This document shows, one piece after another, positions 1 through 8,159 of a stretch of 64,000 nt of DNA; position 1 is the stretch's first letter; each line of letters starts with the position of its first letter. The position numbers and the translations under genes are program-made. Source of the DNA: JBBTCX01 sp964494205 (GTDB lineage: Bacteria; Planctomycetota; Phycisphaerae; UBA1845); the NCBI GenBank assembly GCA_964494205.1, contig CAZBRD010000009.1:1-64000 (forward strand), in the 5' to 3' direction. The notes beneath the pieces are model-generated. The model saw only the letters and a list, made by a program, of their open reading frames with translations, was not told the origin of the DNA and searched no databases.

Positions 1-771
1 GCCTTTTCTATTGGATAAACAACAACCATCAACAAAAGTGCTCAGTTTGAGTAAAATTGGCGAAGCTATTTCTAGGAGAGCCGCCGGATCACTCGGTGGC
101 AACTCGTGGGCGTATGAGCCACCCGAAAATGCAACAAGGACAGCCAATAGGTCGTCAAGTTGGATGACGCGATCCGGGTCGGCTTTCTCTTGGTCAAGAG
201 CTTGAAACGTGCAATAGGTGAAATGACCACTAAAACCACCCAACGCGCAAAGGATGTCATCAATGTCAATGACGTTATCATTATTGGCGTCGCCCCATTT
301 CCAAGTCGAGACCATAGTCTCACTGGAAATCGAGCCATTTTCGCAATGTGATTCGACTCGATAATTTGCTTCTGGAACGATCAACGAATCGCCGACATGG
401 ATGGTTCCCCATTCCTCGACCGTTCGAAAAACGGCTCGACAAGACAGAAGCCCAGATTCGTCGACAAACGCATCGACACCAGCAAAATCAGGTGACGTCA
501 CCCGAAAAGCCACTTTCTCTGAGCCGATGCCTTGTGGGGTGATCGAGATAAATCGTGAACCCTCCGACGCGACTAGGGGCATCTCGCAAATCGCGTTTCC
601 TGAGGTTACAGAATCAACAGGCGGGTCGACTTCGTCGGCAATTTCCGGCGTTTGACTTCGTTCTTCTGAGCCTAAGTTCTGCCCAGTAAGCAGATACATC
701 ATTTCATCACCGCAGCCGACGAAATAACACAAGCAACAACCAACGAAGAGAACTTCGATAAATGAACGCAT
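1..771 (-). CDS. Dockerin-like secreted lipoprotein, partial (3' end outside window)
   Basis: An uninterrupted frame runs leftward from the ATG at 771 to the window edge (257 codons seen), so the stop is not in view. The N-terminus is a short hydrophobic signal ending in a lipobox-like YFVGC, which predicts a lipoprotein. The C-terminal half carries two EF-hand or dockerin-like calcium-binding stretches: one around GDANNDNVIDIDDILCALGG (codons near 300-230) and one around VIQLDDLLAVLVAFSG (near 160-110). The same repeat style occurs in the gene at 54047. Proteins of this type are common secreted proteins of planctomycetes and their function is usually unknown. The catalytic or binding part cannot be named. 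Confidence 0.7.
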   Translation of the reverse strand, partial: MRSFIEVLFVGCCLCYFVGCGDEMMYLLTGQNLGSEERSQTPEIADEVDPPVDSVTSGNAICEMPLVASEGSRFISITPQGIGSEKVAFRVTSPDFAGVDAFVDESGLLSCRAVFRTVEEWGTIHVGDSLIVPEANYRVESHCENGSISSETMVSTWKWGDANNDNVIDIDDILCALGGFSGHFTYCTFQALDQEKADPDRVIQLDDLLAVLVAFSGGSYAHELPPSDPAALLEIASPILLKLSTFVDGCCLSNRKG

Positions 772-1101
772 GCGACGCGCCTCCGATTACCATAGAACTT
801 GATCGCGCCGCTGTAGAACGCCGTAATTCCGCGATATGTAGAGCCGATGACGCGGGATCATCTAGATGAAAATTCGCAGTCAGCCTTCCAGCCACGCTTG
901 GCAAAATTGTAACCCTCCATCCGTCAACGGGCAACGATAAAGTCGTAATTTAGCCGGCAGGCTCCGCTTCGCTCTGTTGCTCTTGCCTTGCTACGCCCGC
1001 CGGCTTGGGTGTTGATGACGAATCGACTGTTTCAAGGGAGAATACAGTCTCGGATGATCTTCGGGAAGCTTTGGGCCGACTTCAACAGACGGAGAGCAAA
1101 T
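772..1101. other. Intergenic region between divergent genes
   Basis: No convincing gene is seen. The leftward lipoprotein gene and the rightward metallo-beta-lactamase-fold gene diverge from here, so it should hold both promoters. It contains AGCCGGC at about 952-958 and its reverse complement GCCGGCT at about 1000-1006. A longer reading frame extends upstream of 1102 but lacks the ribosome site seen before 1102. Confidence 0.4.
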
Positions 1102-2442
1102 ATGGACATTCGCGCGGCGGCAACGCGTATTCCCATTGCTGGTAGAGTCGTGATTGTTGTTTGGCACTTGTTGATGGCATCGCCCCTCGCCATTGCCCAG
1201 ACATTGCGCATCTATCACATAGATGTTGAGCAAGCGGATGCAACATTGTTGGTGTCGCCGAGTGGAAAGACCCTGCTCGTAGACAGCGGAAAGAACGGCC
1301 ATGGGTCGCGCATAAAGACCGTCATGGATCAAGCCAGCGTCACGGACATCGACTTTTTCGTAAACACGCATTATCACGAGGATCACTACGGTGGTATTGA
1401 TGACCTCGTTGACCTTGGGGTCACTGTACACAAGGCGTTCGATCGAGGTGACAAGGAGGAACTCAGCGCCGCAGACCAAGGCGAAGAGGCTTTCAAGGAC
1501 TATCAGACGGCAATTGGCAACCTAGCAGAGCAGTTGGCCAAGGGAGATCAGATCGCCCTCGATTCAGCATTGGTGATCACTTGTGTAGCGTCAGGCGGTA
1601 TCGTTATCGGAGAACAGAGCCCGACTCCGGGGGTCGACGAGAATGACAAGAGCATCGCCCTCGTGATCGAGTTCGGCCAGTTCAAATACTTCATAGGCGG
1701 CGACATCGAACTCACCACCGAGGGAAAGTTAGCCCAGCGCGACCTTGTACTCGATGTGGACGTTTATCATGCAAACCACCATGGTTCACAAACCAGCTCA
1801 TCACTGCCGTTTGTTGCCGATCTCTCGCCCACCGTCGTAATTATTTCGAATGGCAACAATGGAACGTACAAGCATCCACGGCAGCATACGCTCAACACGT
1901 TCGCCAGCCTAACGCCTCGACCAACGGTGTTTCAAACCAACAAGTACTTGAAAGGGGGCGCCGGCGGGAATGTGCCCGACGAGTTCATTGCCGATGTCGA
2001 GTCCACCGAGAAGGATGGGACGATACTCGTGACGGTCAATGAGGCGGCGAGCCAGTACGTCGTTTCTTATGGCGAGGAAGCCCACACGTTTCTGGTGAAG
2101 ATCACCTCGCCATCAACCACGGGCGTCGTAATCGAGAGTGTCTTGCCGGATCCGATCGGAAATGACCGCCAGCTCGAGGAGACGACATTGAAGAACAAGA
2201 GCGGCAACCCAGTTTCACTGAGTGGCTGGTCCCTGCGCGACGGAGATAATCATGTTGTGGACTTGAGTGGACAAGGTGAAATTTTGCCAGGTATGTCACT
2301 TGTAATCGTTCGCCAGGGATCCTCGTTCAGCCTCGAAAACAACGGCGACTCAATTAGACTGGTGGGTGCAAACGGTGAGGTTGTCGACAGTTACATCTAC
2401 TCAGACTCCTCGGAGGGGCAACAAATCCACACTGGGCATTAG
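1102..2442 (+). CDS. Secreted ComEC-type metallo-beta-lactamase-fold hydrolase with C-terminal lamin-tail domain
   Basis: The ATG at 1102 is preferred because GGAGAG lies just upstream and because it begins a clean signal peptide (residues 1-32, ending AIAQ). An in-frame upstream extension to 988 has no such support. The zinc-binding motif HYHEDH is at residues 90-95, preceded by LLVDSG. GGD (near 200) and NHHGS (near 223) follow, as in the extracellular hydrolase domain of ComEC/Rec2-like proteins. Residues about 340-446 look like a lamin-tail (LTD) beta-sandwich (SGWSLRDGDN, SLVIVRQG, ENNGDSIRLV). It is probably an exported metal-dependent hydrolase acting on a phosphodiester or nucleic acid, with LTD as a binding module. 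The substrate is not known. Confidence 0.75.
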   Translation: MDIRAAATRIPIAGRVVIVVWHLLMASPLAIAQTLRIYHIDVEQADATLLVSPSGKTLLVDSGKNGHGSRIKTVMDQASVTDIDFFVNTHYHEDHYGGIDDLVDLGVTVHKAFDRGDKEELSAADQGEEAFKDYQTAIGNLAEQLAKGDQIALDSALVITCVASGGIVIGEQSPTPGVDENDKSIALVIEFGQFKYFIGGDIELTTEGKLAQRDLVLDVDVYHANHHGSQTSSSLPFVADLSPTVVIISNGNNGTYKHPRQHTLNTFASLTPRPTVFQTNKYLKGGAGGNVPDEFIADVESTEKDGTILVTVNEAASQYVVSYGEEAHTFLVKITSPSTTGVVIESVLPDPIGNDRQLEETTLKNKSGNPVSLSGWSLRDGDNHVVDLSGQGEILPGMSLVIVRQGSSFSLENNGDSIRLVGANGEVVDSYIYSDSSEGQQIHTGH

Positions 2443-2500
2443 ACAGCGAATTCTTAAGGGTACAAAGCTACGAAACAGCACCTGAGCAGTTGGCAATTAA

Positions 2501-3133
2501 TCATAGGCTTATCCACTGTCGCCTGCACATCGCCTCGATCACCGCATTCGGCGCTATGTGATCGAGGTAGCGGGCAGTCGTTGTAATGTTCGTATGCCCG
2601 AGTTGGCGAGAGATGATCGCAATATCGACACCCTCGGCGCGGAGTTGCGCGGCGTGGGTGTGGCGGAAGCCGTGAGCGTGAACGCGCTTCTCGATTCCGG
2701 CTTTGAAGGCGAGCCGCTTGAGCATCACGCGGACGTAAGATGCCGACATTGATTGGCCGTCAAGCGTGCAGAAGACAGGCGGACGACCACTCGTATCGAG
2801 TGATGAACGCTTGTCGAGCCATCGTTGAACGATGCCTGCTGCGCCAGGGTGAATGCCGATTGTTCGCGATCGACCACCCTTCCCATTCAGAACACGAATG
2901 ATTCCATTGTTCAATTCGAGGTCCTTAGCGTAGAGCGACAGCGCTTCGTTGATGCGAAGGCCGGAACGATAGAGCAATGCGATCAGCGCACGATTGCGAA
3001 TACCCGTCGGCGCGCGATGGCTGCAAGCACGCATAAGTTTCGTTATTTCGTCGTCGGTCAGCACTTCTGGCGGCAGATGCTTATGCCGCCGTGGTTTTCT
3101 TCCATCGCCCACATAGATCGACCCATTGAACAT
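2501..3133 (-). CDS. Tyrosine recombinase, catalytic domain only
   Basis: This is a phage-integrase-type site-specific recombinase of about 210 residues. The ATG at 3133 is chosen because GGGAGGACGAG stands directly before it; an upstream extension to 3175 would read through a palindrome. The catalytic set is visible: Arg in RSGLRINEAL, HGFRHTHA (HxxR), LGHTNITTTARY (His and the nucleophilic Tyr). The usual N-terminal core-binding SAM-like domain is absent: the catalytic domain starts almost at once after the segment LPPEVLTDDEI. It is the last gene of the E1 transcription unit. A near-identical protein is encoded in E2 at 36862-37494, so the short form is a stable feature and not a truncation unique to one copy. 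Confidence 0.85.
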   Translation of the reverse strand: MFNGSIYVGDGRKPRRHKHLPPEVLTDDEITKLMRACSHRAPTGIRNRALIALLYRSGLRINEALSLYAKDLELNNGIIRVLNGKGGRSRTIGIHPGAAGIVQRWLDKRSSLDTSGRPPVFCTLDGQSMSASYVRVMLKRLAFKAGIEKRVHAHGFRHTHAAQLRAEGVDIAIISRQLGHTNITTTARYLDHIAPNAVIEAMCRRQWISL

Positions 3134-3168
3134 CTCGTCCTCCCAGTAGAAACCGCCACCCAACGCGA

Positions 3169-3215
3169 GTGTCACGCCGTGACACCCAGTTGCGCTTTTC
3201 CTGCAAAGCGTAACT
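3169..3215. repeat. Two adjacent palindromes between terminase and recombinase genes (E1)
   Basis: GTGTCAC-GCC-GTGACAC (3169-3185) is a perfect 17-bp palindrome. AGTTGCGCTTT-N6-AAAGCGTAACT (3188-3215) is an 11-bp-arm inverted repeat with one mismatch. E2 has the same pair at 37530-37576, with changes in the first arms and a perfect second stem. They could be an operator, a recombinase-binding site or an RNA hairpin controlling the recombinase gene just downstream. Confidence 0.6.
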
Positions 3216-3319
3216 CAGTGCTACCTCGGGGTGGGCCACCGGGGAAGAACGTAACTCTATGGAGAGGAAGGATTTGGATTCAGATGTGAAGGCTACACCG
3301 GATCGATTCCGGCTACAGT

Positions 3320-4702
3320 TTACAGGTTTGCATAACGCAACTGCTTGGCCCAGCCGCGTCCATAGTAGGTTCCCCAACGCTCGTTTATTCCCGCTTCGGC
3401 AATCGTAGGCCCGCAGTAGGCGCTATCTGCGGCTTCGAGTGCCAAAGCAAGAGCCGTCCAGCGATCGGCGTGGCTGCCCGCTTCGCGTGGCGCGGCGTAG
3501 CGCACGTTTCCAGAGGCGGTCACTGTCCGAGCCACGGAATGCAGGTCATCGATCAACGGTCGATGGTTAGGGATGGTAATGTAGCCCCGCTGAAACGAGG
3601 CGAGGATGCGGGAAGCCAGCGATTCTTTGACCGGTGCCGTCATCGTCACCGGCTCAACGCGGCTACCGAACTTCTTGACCAACTCCTCGCACAACTGCAT
3701 GCCCAGTCCGCTCTGGTCAATCGAGAGCCGTCGCAGGCAGTGGATGTTCAAGAGGCTGGCCAGCAGTTGATACTGTTCGGCAAAGGGCGTTTGATGCAGT
3801 TCAACCGCACCACGCCAGCGTATCCCTTTGCTGTCTTTCTCCAAGACCACCAGCACCGACATGTCGTGTTTGCGGCCTACATCGTACCCAGCCAGCAGGT
3901 TCTTAGCCCCCGCCAATCCGTTCATACTCAGGCGATAGGGAAGTGTCTCGTCGACACGCGCCAACAGCAGGTCGTACGGCAACAGCGCATGCGCTTCATC
4001 GACGAACTCACATTCGTAGGCCGCCCGCCACGTGACCTCGTCGGCCACCGCGGCACGCAAAGCGGCGATGTCATGCGGAACGCCCCCCTTCTGGGCGTCA
4101 TAAATGTCCACGCGGTGGCGGGACCAGGTTTCGTCGCCGTTGTGCCACAGGCGATGGAACATGCCCGAACGGGCGCCGGGCGTAGAGATGACGCTCAATC
4201 GAAACTGTTTGTTGGACGAGATTGTAGGCACAATGGCTAACCAGAGAGCATCGACGTCGGGTATCCACGCGGCTTCGTCGATGACGACGTGACCCGAATA
4301 GCCTTGAACCGTCGCTGCGGCAGACGGTAGCGATATGACGCGACCGCCGGTGGAGAGTTCGATGGCTTCAGCGCTTTGCTTCTCGACCTGCACAACGCCG
4401 TCGCCTGCAGCCGTGACGAGCGGCAGTAATTGACCGGCCTTGCGCAATAGTTCCGATGCCTGCCGTTGACTGGCGCTGACCACGACGGTCGTTTCGCCGT
4501 AGATGGCGGCGTGAAGCGCTTCAGTCGCAACTGCTGTGGACATGCCGATCTGCCGCGCCTTGCAGCAGACGCGCAGGCGTGAATGATCCTCGAGCCATTG
4601 ACGTTGATGTGCCCACCATTGCAGAGATGTCGAAACTACCGACTCGCGGGAAGCGTCCTGAAACGCCGTATCCTCGACGATCGAAGGGACGTCGACGATC
4701 AT
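3320..4702 (-). CDS. Phage terminase large subunit (TerL), ATPase and nuclease
   Basis: This is a DNA-packaging motor protein of 460 residues, a normal size for the family. The ATPase has a Walker A of the RQxGxS type (CKARQIGMST, residues 47-56) and Walker B VVIDEAA (about 139-145), followed by the coupling-type STPG. The C-terminal RNase H-fold nuclease shows three acidic positions: AGYDVGRKHD (near 270), LSIDQSGLGMQL (near 330) and SHADRW (near 425). The pattern resembles the terminase of Mu-like phages. It starts with a 4-bp overlap after the small terminase-like gene. No portal or capsid gene follows, which is unusual for a phage and suggests packaging into another phage's particle or a different job. 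All motifs look intact here, unlike the E2 copy. Confidence 0.85.
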   Translation of the reverse strand: MIVDVPSIVEDTAFQDASRESVVSTSLQWWAHQRQWLEDHSRLRVCCKARQIGMSTAVATEALHAAIYGETTVVVSASQRQASELLRKAGQLLPLVTAAGDGVVQVEKQSAEAIELSTGGRVISLPSAAATVQGYSGHVVIDEAAWIPDVDALWLAIVPTISSNKQFRLSVISTPGARSGMFHRLWHNGDETWSRHRVDIYDAQKGGVPHDIAALRAAVADEVTWRAAYECEFVDEAHALLPYDLLLARVDETLPYRLSMNGLAGAKNLLAGYDVGRKHDMSVLVVLEKDSKGIRWRGAVELHQTPFAEQYQLLASLLNIHCLRRLSIDQSGLGMQLCEELVKKFGSRVEPVTMTAPVKESLASRILASFQRGYITIPNHRPLIDDLHSVARTVTASGNVRYAAPREAGSHADRWTALALALEAADSAYCGPTIAEAGINERWGTYYGRGWAKQLRYANL

Positions 4703-5235
4703 GGTTCACTCGCTTCGTCTGAAATCACCTCTTGAATGGGTGCCGCGATCGGCGACGACGCTCTGAAGCCGAGTACCGCGGAAACGCTGGCCAATGCTGC
4801 CTGGACGTCACCCGATCCGTTGAACGTGATCCGCTTCTCATCGCCGTCGAGCGCCTTGTGCAGCAATTGCAGCAGGCCGACGAGCTTGTCACCGGCCGTG
4901 GTGCTCCCCTTAACGGTGCGAATCAACAACTGAGTGATTCCGTCATACATCAACCCCGCGATAACGTCGATGTTCTGGGTTTCTTCGGGATCCATGCCAA
5001 GTTGCTGAGCGATCTTGACCAACTCCGCGCGGGTCTTGGCGGGCTTGATGCCGACACGACGCAGTGCCGCAGACAAAGAACCGGACTCACGCGGTCGACC
5101 GGTCGGATTGCCGCTCTGGCCCGGTGGCCAACGGTGGGGTGCCAGCCACGGCGCTCGTTCACCATTCGTCGGCGCCTCGATCGGAACCGGCAAGTCTTGG
5201 GCAGTGGTTTCAATGCTGTCGCTTTCGTTTGTCAC
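4699..5235 (-). CDS. Small terminase-like DNA-binding protein
   Basis: A GTG start at 5235 is preferred: GAGG lies 7 nt upstream, and the E2 sister has GGAGG at the same distance from the equivalent GTG, while upstream frames differ between the copies. The protein (about 178 residues) has a basic GQSGNPTGRPRESGSL segment near residues 50-65, the motif common at the N-terminus of proteins encoded beside terminases (DUF5681-like), then helical sequence. Gene order (directly before terL, overlapping by 4 bp) suggests the small terminase or a partner that recognises the packaging site. This role is inferred from position. Confidence 0.6.
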   Translation of the reverse strand: MTNESDSIETTAQDLPVPIEAPTNGERAPWLAPHRWPPGQSGNPTGRPRESGSLSAALRRVGIKPAKTRAELVKIAQQLGMDPEETQNIDVIAGLMYDGITQLLIRTVKGSTTAGDKLVGLLQLLHKALDGDEKRITFNGSGDVQAALASVSAVLGFRASSPIAAPIQEVISDEASEP

Positions 5236-5285
5236 TTTAGTGCCTCGCATTGGCACGGAATCTTAGCGATTTCGCAGTTGGGTCC

Positions 5286-5300
5286 TTCCAGCCTCTGGAA
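5286..5300. promoter_or_regulatory. TTCCAG-N3-CTGGAA palindrome upstream of small terminase gene (E1)
   Basis: TTCCAGCCTCTGGAA is a perfect inverted repeat with a 3-nt centre, about 50 bp before the GTG of the small terminase gene. The identical 15-mer recurs at 7939-7953 before the ParB-methylase gene, and E2 has it at 39498-39512 and, with one change in the centre, at 42698-42712. It is a likely operator for an unidentified regulator. Confidence 0.6.
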
Positions 5301-5306
5301 GCACCC

Positions 5307-5507
5307 TCACTCTAGAATCACGCGGAACTTGTGGCCGCACGCGCATTGCACCCACCACAAAGCGCTACCGTCGCCCTGGTTGGCCAGCGTGCGATACTTG
5401 TGAAGTTTGACGCCACCGCACGACGGACATCGCGGGCGCTCAACGGTGATCGACTCTAGCGGTTGCCGATCATAATTGGGCTTAGTCGCAGTTTTCATTG
5501 AACTCAC
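5307..5507 (-). CDS. Small zinc-ribbon protein
   Basis: About 66 residues with two Cys pairs, RCPSCGG and QCACGH, spaced as in a zinc ribbon, ending in KFRVILE. It overlaps the end of the MT-A70 gene by 26 bp and lies before the small terminase gene. The sister in E2 (39518-39709) keeps all four Cys. It may bind DNA or a protein partner in the methylation or packaging step; no specific function can be read. Confidence 0.7.
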   Translation of the reverse strand: MSSMKTATKPNYDRQPLESITVERPRCPSCGGVKLHKYRTLANQGDGSALWWVQCACGHKFRVILE

Positions 5508-6504
5508 ATCGTTCTTCTTTATCGCATTGGATTCCCGATTCGATCATCATCCACCCCGGTGCTTGCTGACGGGCAAACAACTCAAGGCGTGGACTCGGGC
5601 TGACGCGTTCGATCAACTGTCGAACGGCTTCTGGCTTATGACCATCTTGCGTCTGCTCGATCTCCGCCCAACTCTTCAATGAACGATCGAGGAACGAGCA
5701 CGACCCACGAACGCCGAGCACCAAGAACTCGTGCCCGACACCCCAATATTGGCTGGTGTTCGCCTTCGGTTTGACCCATACGAAACAACCCGTGTAGTCG
5801 AAACCCCATGCGTGAATGATCCGTTTGGCGTTAAAGAGATCGTCGTCAGTTACCCAAAGATGCAGGTGAGCGCTGTCCGCAACGATTGCTTCGACCGGCA
5901 ACGAGCAGAGTTGGCCAACTGTCATTCTCGAATCGTGATGCTCATCATCCCAAGGTGGGTCGGCGTAGATTGTTCCGAACCGCGTTCCTGATTCGATCAA
6001 TGAATGCCACTGGTTATCGCACGCTGTGCGCGGAGACGACTCGTTTCGGACGTCGGTGGTAGTGCCGCGTCCTAGTGCCAGCACGCTGGCCGTGGTAATC
6101 TCGCGATTGGATTGCCGGATGCCTTCCAGATGGGCTTCGAACTCCTCCTCTGACACTGACGCGATGCGCTGCCAGCGGTGAGATTGGAACTTATCGATTC
6201 CAAGGTCGGACAATTTCAAGGTTGCATCGTGCAACCTTGATTTGCGGTCGCCGCCATGAATGTCCATCGTCGCCAGCATCTCTCCGGCTTTGCGCTGCGC
6301 ACGCAAGTGGATTTCGGCAGCCCGGTTTTGGGCCTTCAAACCCAGCCTGGCTGCCTTGGCATACGCTCGGGCTGCCTCAGCCACGTCAGCGATGTGCTTC
6401 ACATCCTCCAGCGACGACGCTTCCGCCAATGCTTTGACGGCCCCGTCCAGTTTGACCATCGACGTCGAGGACTCGACCACTTCACTTTCCATCACTTCGC
6501 TCAT
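5482..6504 (-). CDS. MT-A70-family DNA adenine methyltransferase with N-terminal helical domain
   Basis: A 340-residue protein with a helical N-terminal part (residues 1-150, with the SHRWQRIASVSEEEFEAHL segment typical of phage and plasmid DNA-binding helical regions) and a C-terminal MT-A70 methyltransferase domain with catalytic DPPW at residues 182-185. MT-A70 enzymes methylate adenine N6. The gene begins 22 bp inside the upstream ParB-methylase gene, so translation is probably coupled. Residues 89-97 are encoded by a perfect 25-bp palindrome, in a linker that differs completely in the E2 sister. No restriction endonuclease is nearby, so protection of the element's own DNA is the likeliest role. 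Confidence 0.8.
   Translation of the reverse strand: MSEVMESEVVESSTSMVKLDGAVKALAEASSLEDVKHIADVAEAARAYAKAARLGLKAQNRAAEIHLRAQRKAGEMLATMDIHGGDRKSRLHDATLKLSDLGIDKFQSHRWQRIASVSEEEFEAHLEGIRQSNREITTASVLALGRGTTTDVRNESSPRTACDNQWHSLIESGTRFGTIYADPPWDDEHHDSRMTVGQLCSLPVEAIVADSAHLHLWVTDDDLFNAKRIIHAWGFDYTGCFVWVKPKANTSQYWGVGHEFLVLGVRGSCSFLDRSLKSWAEIEQTQDGHKPEAVRQLIERVSPSPRLELFARQQAPGWMMIESGIQCDKEERCEFNENCD
6216..6240. repeat. 25-bp perfect palindrome inside the MT-A70 gene (E1)
   Basis: TCAAGGTTGCA-TCG-TGCAACCTTGA reads as an 11-bp perfect inverted repeat around a 3-nt centre, within codons 89-97 of the methyltransferase gene. The E2 gene has a different 29-bp palindrome at codons 90-99. Candidate binding or centromere-like site. 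Confidence 0.85.
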
Positions 6505-7891
6505 GATTTTCGCCTCCTAAGTTGTTAGGGGAATTGGTTGGGGCCGGGACTCGTTCAGCCTTCCTGCCAGTGAACTTTTCCCAGCGATGAACGATCACAT
6601 CGCAGTACAGACAATCGAGTTCCATCAAGAACGCTCGTCGTCCGGTCTGCTCACAGGCGATCAACGTCGATCCCGAGCCACCAAACAGGTCTAGCACGTT
6701 TTCGCCGACACGCGACGAGTATTGCATCGCGCGAACAGCCAATTCAACCGGCTTCTCGGTCAGGTGGACCATCGCGTTGGGTGTGATCTTCTTCACGTGC
6801 CACAAGTCGGTCGCGTTGTTCGGGCCGAAGAAGGAATGCGCGGCGCCTTCCTTCCAGCCGTAGAAACAAATCTCGAACGCGCCCATGAAGTCCTTGCGGG
6901 TCAACACCGGCCATTCCTTGTCCCAGATAATGCCCTGGCTGAAGTACAGGCCGTGGGCCTTCAAGACCGGCGGATAGTTGCCGAGATTCGCGTAACCGCC
7001 CCAGATGTAGAACGTGCGACCAGGGGCGAGCACTCGGGCGATGTTGCCGAACCACGCGTGCAGCATCTGATCGAAAGCTTCATCCGAGACGAAATCGTTG
7101 GCCAAAGGTCGGTCCTTCGGTCGGAGCTTCCGATGCGTCGGCTTGCCGTTCTGCGCGCCGGTTGCAACATCCATCTCGTGGTAGCGCGAGGCCGTGCGTT
7201 TCTGCGCGCGATGCAAATCGAACGACTGGTGATGCGTCAAACCGTGTCCGCCAAACGACGACAGTCCGGCTGCGATGGCGTTATTGCTTCGCGGCTCGAC
7301 TTTGACGTTGTACGGCGGATCGGTGTTGACCAGGTGAATCGATTGGCCATCGAACAACCGGTCGACATCAGATGCAGAAGAACTGTCACCGCATAGCAAT
7401 CGATGCTCGCCGAGAATCCACAAGTCGCCCGGTTGAGTAATGGCCGTATCCGGCGGTTCGGGCACGTCATCCGGATCGCACAATCCGTCTTTCACACCGG
7501 GATCGAGAAACTTCGCGAGTTGGTCCTCATCGAAGCCGAGCAGCGATAGGTCGACGTCCAACGTGCGGAGTTCTTCCAAGGCGCTGGGAAGTTTCTCGAT
7601 GTCCCACGTCGCCAGGGTAGCCGTCTGGTTGTCCGCAATGCGATACGCTTTGACCTCAACCTCGCTCAGATTGTCCGCGACATGCACCGGCACGTGCTCG
7701 AGCCCGAGTTTCATCGCCGCCTTCAGCCGCGTATGTCCTACGATGATGACGCCGTCCTTGTCGACGACGATGGGTTGCTTGAAGCCATAGGCCGCAATCG
7801 ACCGCGCTACTGCATCCACCGCACCGTCGTTCAGGCGTGGGTTTGCTTCGTACGGTTTGACCTCATCCAGACGTCTCATCTCAATCTTCAA
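6482..7891 (-). CDS. ParB-domain DNA N6-adenine/N4-cytosine methyltransferase
   Basis: 469 residues. Residues 1-95 form a ParB/Srx-like domain (NPRLN, VDKDGVIIVGHTRLKAA near 43-60). A methyltransferase follows with catalytic DPPY at 191-194 and an AdoMet-binding LDLFGGSGSTLIA near residue 410-425, the order of beta-class enzymes. The TTG at 7891 is the likely start because GGAGGTGACGC stands directly before it; an ATG at 7879 is the alternative. ParB-fused orphan methylases are common in phages and integrative elements. It probably marks element DNA and may use the ParB part for sequence recognition. A palindrome (7939-7953) lies just upstream. Confidence 0.85.
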   Translation of the reverse strand: MKIEMRRLDEVKPYEANPRLNDGAVDAVARSIAAYGFKQPIVVDKDGVIIVGHTRLKAAMKLGLEHVPVHVADNLSEVEVKAYRIADNQTATLATWDIEKLPSALEELRTLDVDLSLLGFDEDQLAKFLDPGVKDGLCDPDDVPEPPDTAITQPGDLWILGEHRLLCGDSSSASDVDRLFDGQSIHLVNTDPPYNVKVEPRSNNAIAAGLSSFGGHGLTHHQSFDLHRAQKRTASRYHEMDVATGAQNGKPTHRKLRPKDRPLANDFVSDEAFDQMLHAWFGNIARVLAPGRTFYIWGGYANLGNYPPVLKAHGLYFSQGIIWDKEWPVLTRKDFMGAFEICFYGWKEGAAHSFFGPNNATDLWHVKKITPNAMVHLTEKPVELAVRAMQYSSRVGENVLDLFGGSGSTLIACEQTGRRAFLMELDCLYCDVIVHRWEKFTGRKAERVPAPTNSPNNLGGENHERSDGK

Positions 7892-7938
7892 GCGTCACCT
7901 CCAATTGTTCGGCTTGTACTCGATTCGTGCGCGCTTGC

Positions 7939-7953
7939 TTCCAGCCTCTGGAA
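7939..7953. promoter_or_regulatory. TTCCAG-N3-CTGGAA palindrome upstream of ParB-methylase gene (E1)
   Basis: The same 15-mer as at 5286-5300, 48 bp before the TTG start of the methylase gene. Its presence before two genes of the same element, and again in E2, argues for a shared regulator. Confidence 0.6.
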
Positions 7954-8159
7954 TGTGTTTGACCAGAAACGGAATTCTCTATCGCCATGCTGTGCCCATC
8001 GGCCACAAAACGCGCACAAACGCCGCAAGGCGCGACGAGGCGTTGATGGCGTAGCGAAGCATGCACTCGATCCGTTTATTCGCACTGGGCGAAACGGAAC
8101 GTGTTTCTCAATTTGCAAGGCAAATCGATTTCGCTGTGAAAAACGAACGTAATTGCTCC

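Noticed and set aside
988..1101. N-terminal extension of the metallo-beta-lactamase-fold gene
   Set aside because: The segment is not signal-like and the ATG at 1102 has a ribosome site and a clean signal peptide.
2471..2480. CGAAACAGC shared with 36837 as the left att site of E1 and E2
   Set aside because: Nine bases in flanks that otherwise do not align are not enough, and no matching copy was found at the right ends.
5482..7891. Restriction-modification system
   Set aside because: Two methylases are present but no endonuclease gene lies near them in either element; orphan methylases are the simpler reading.
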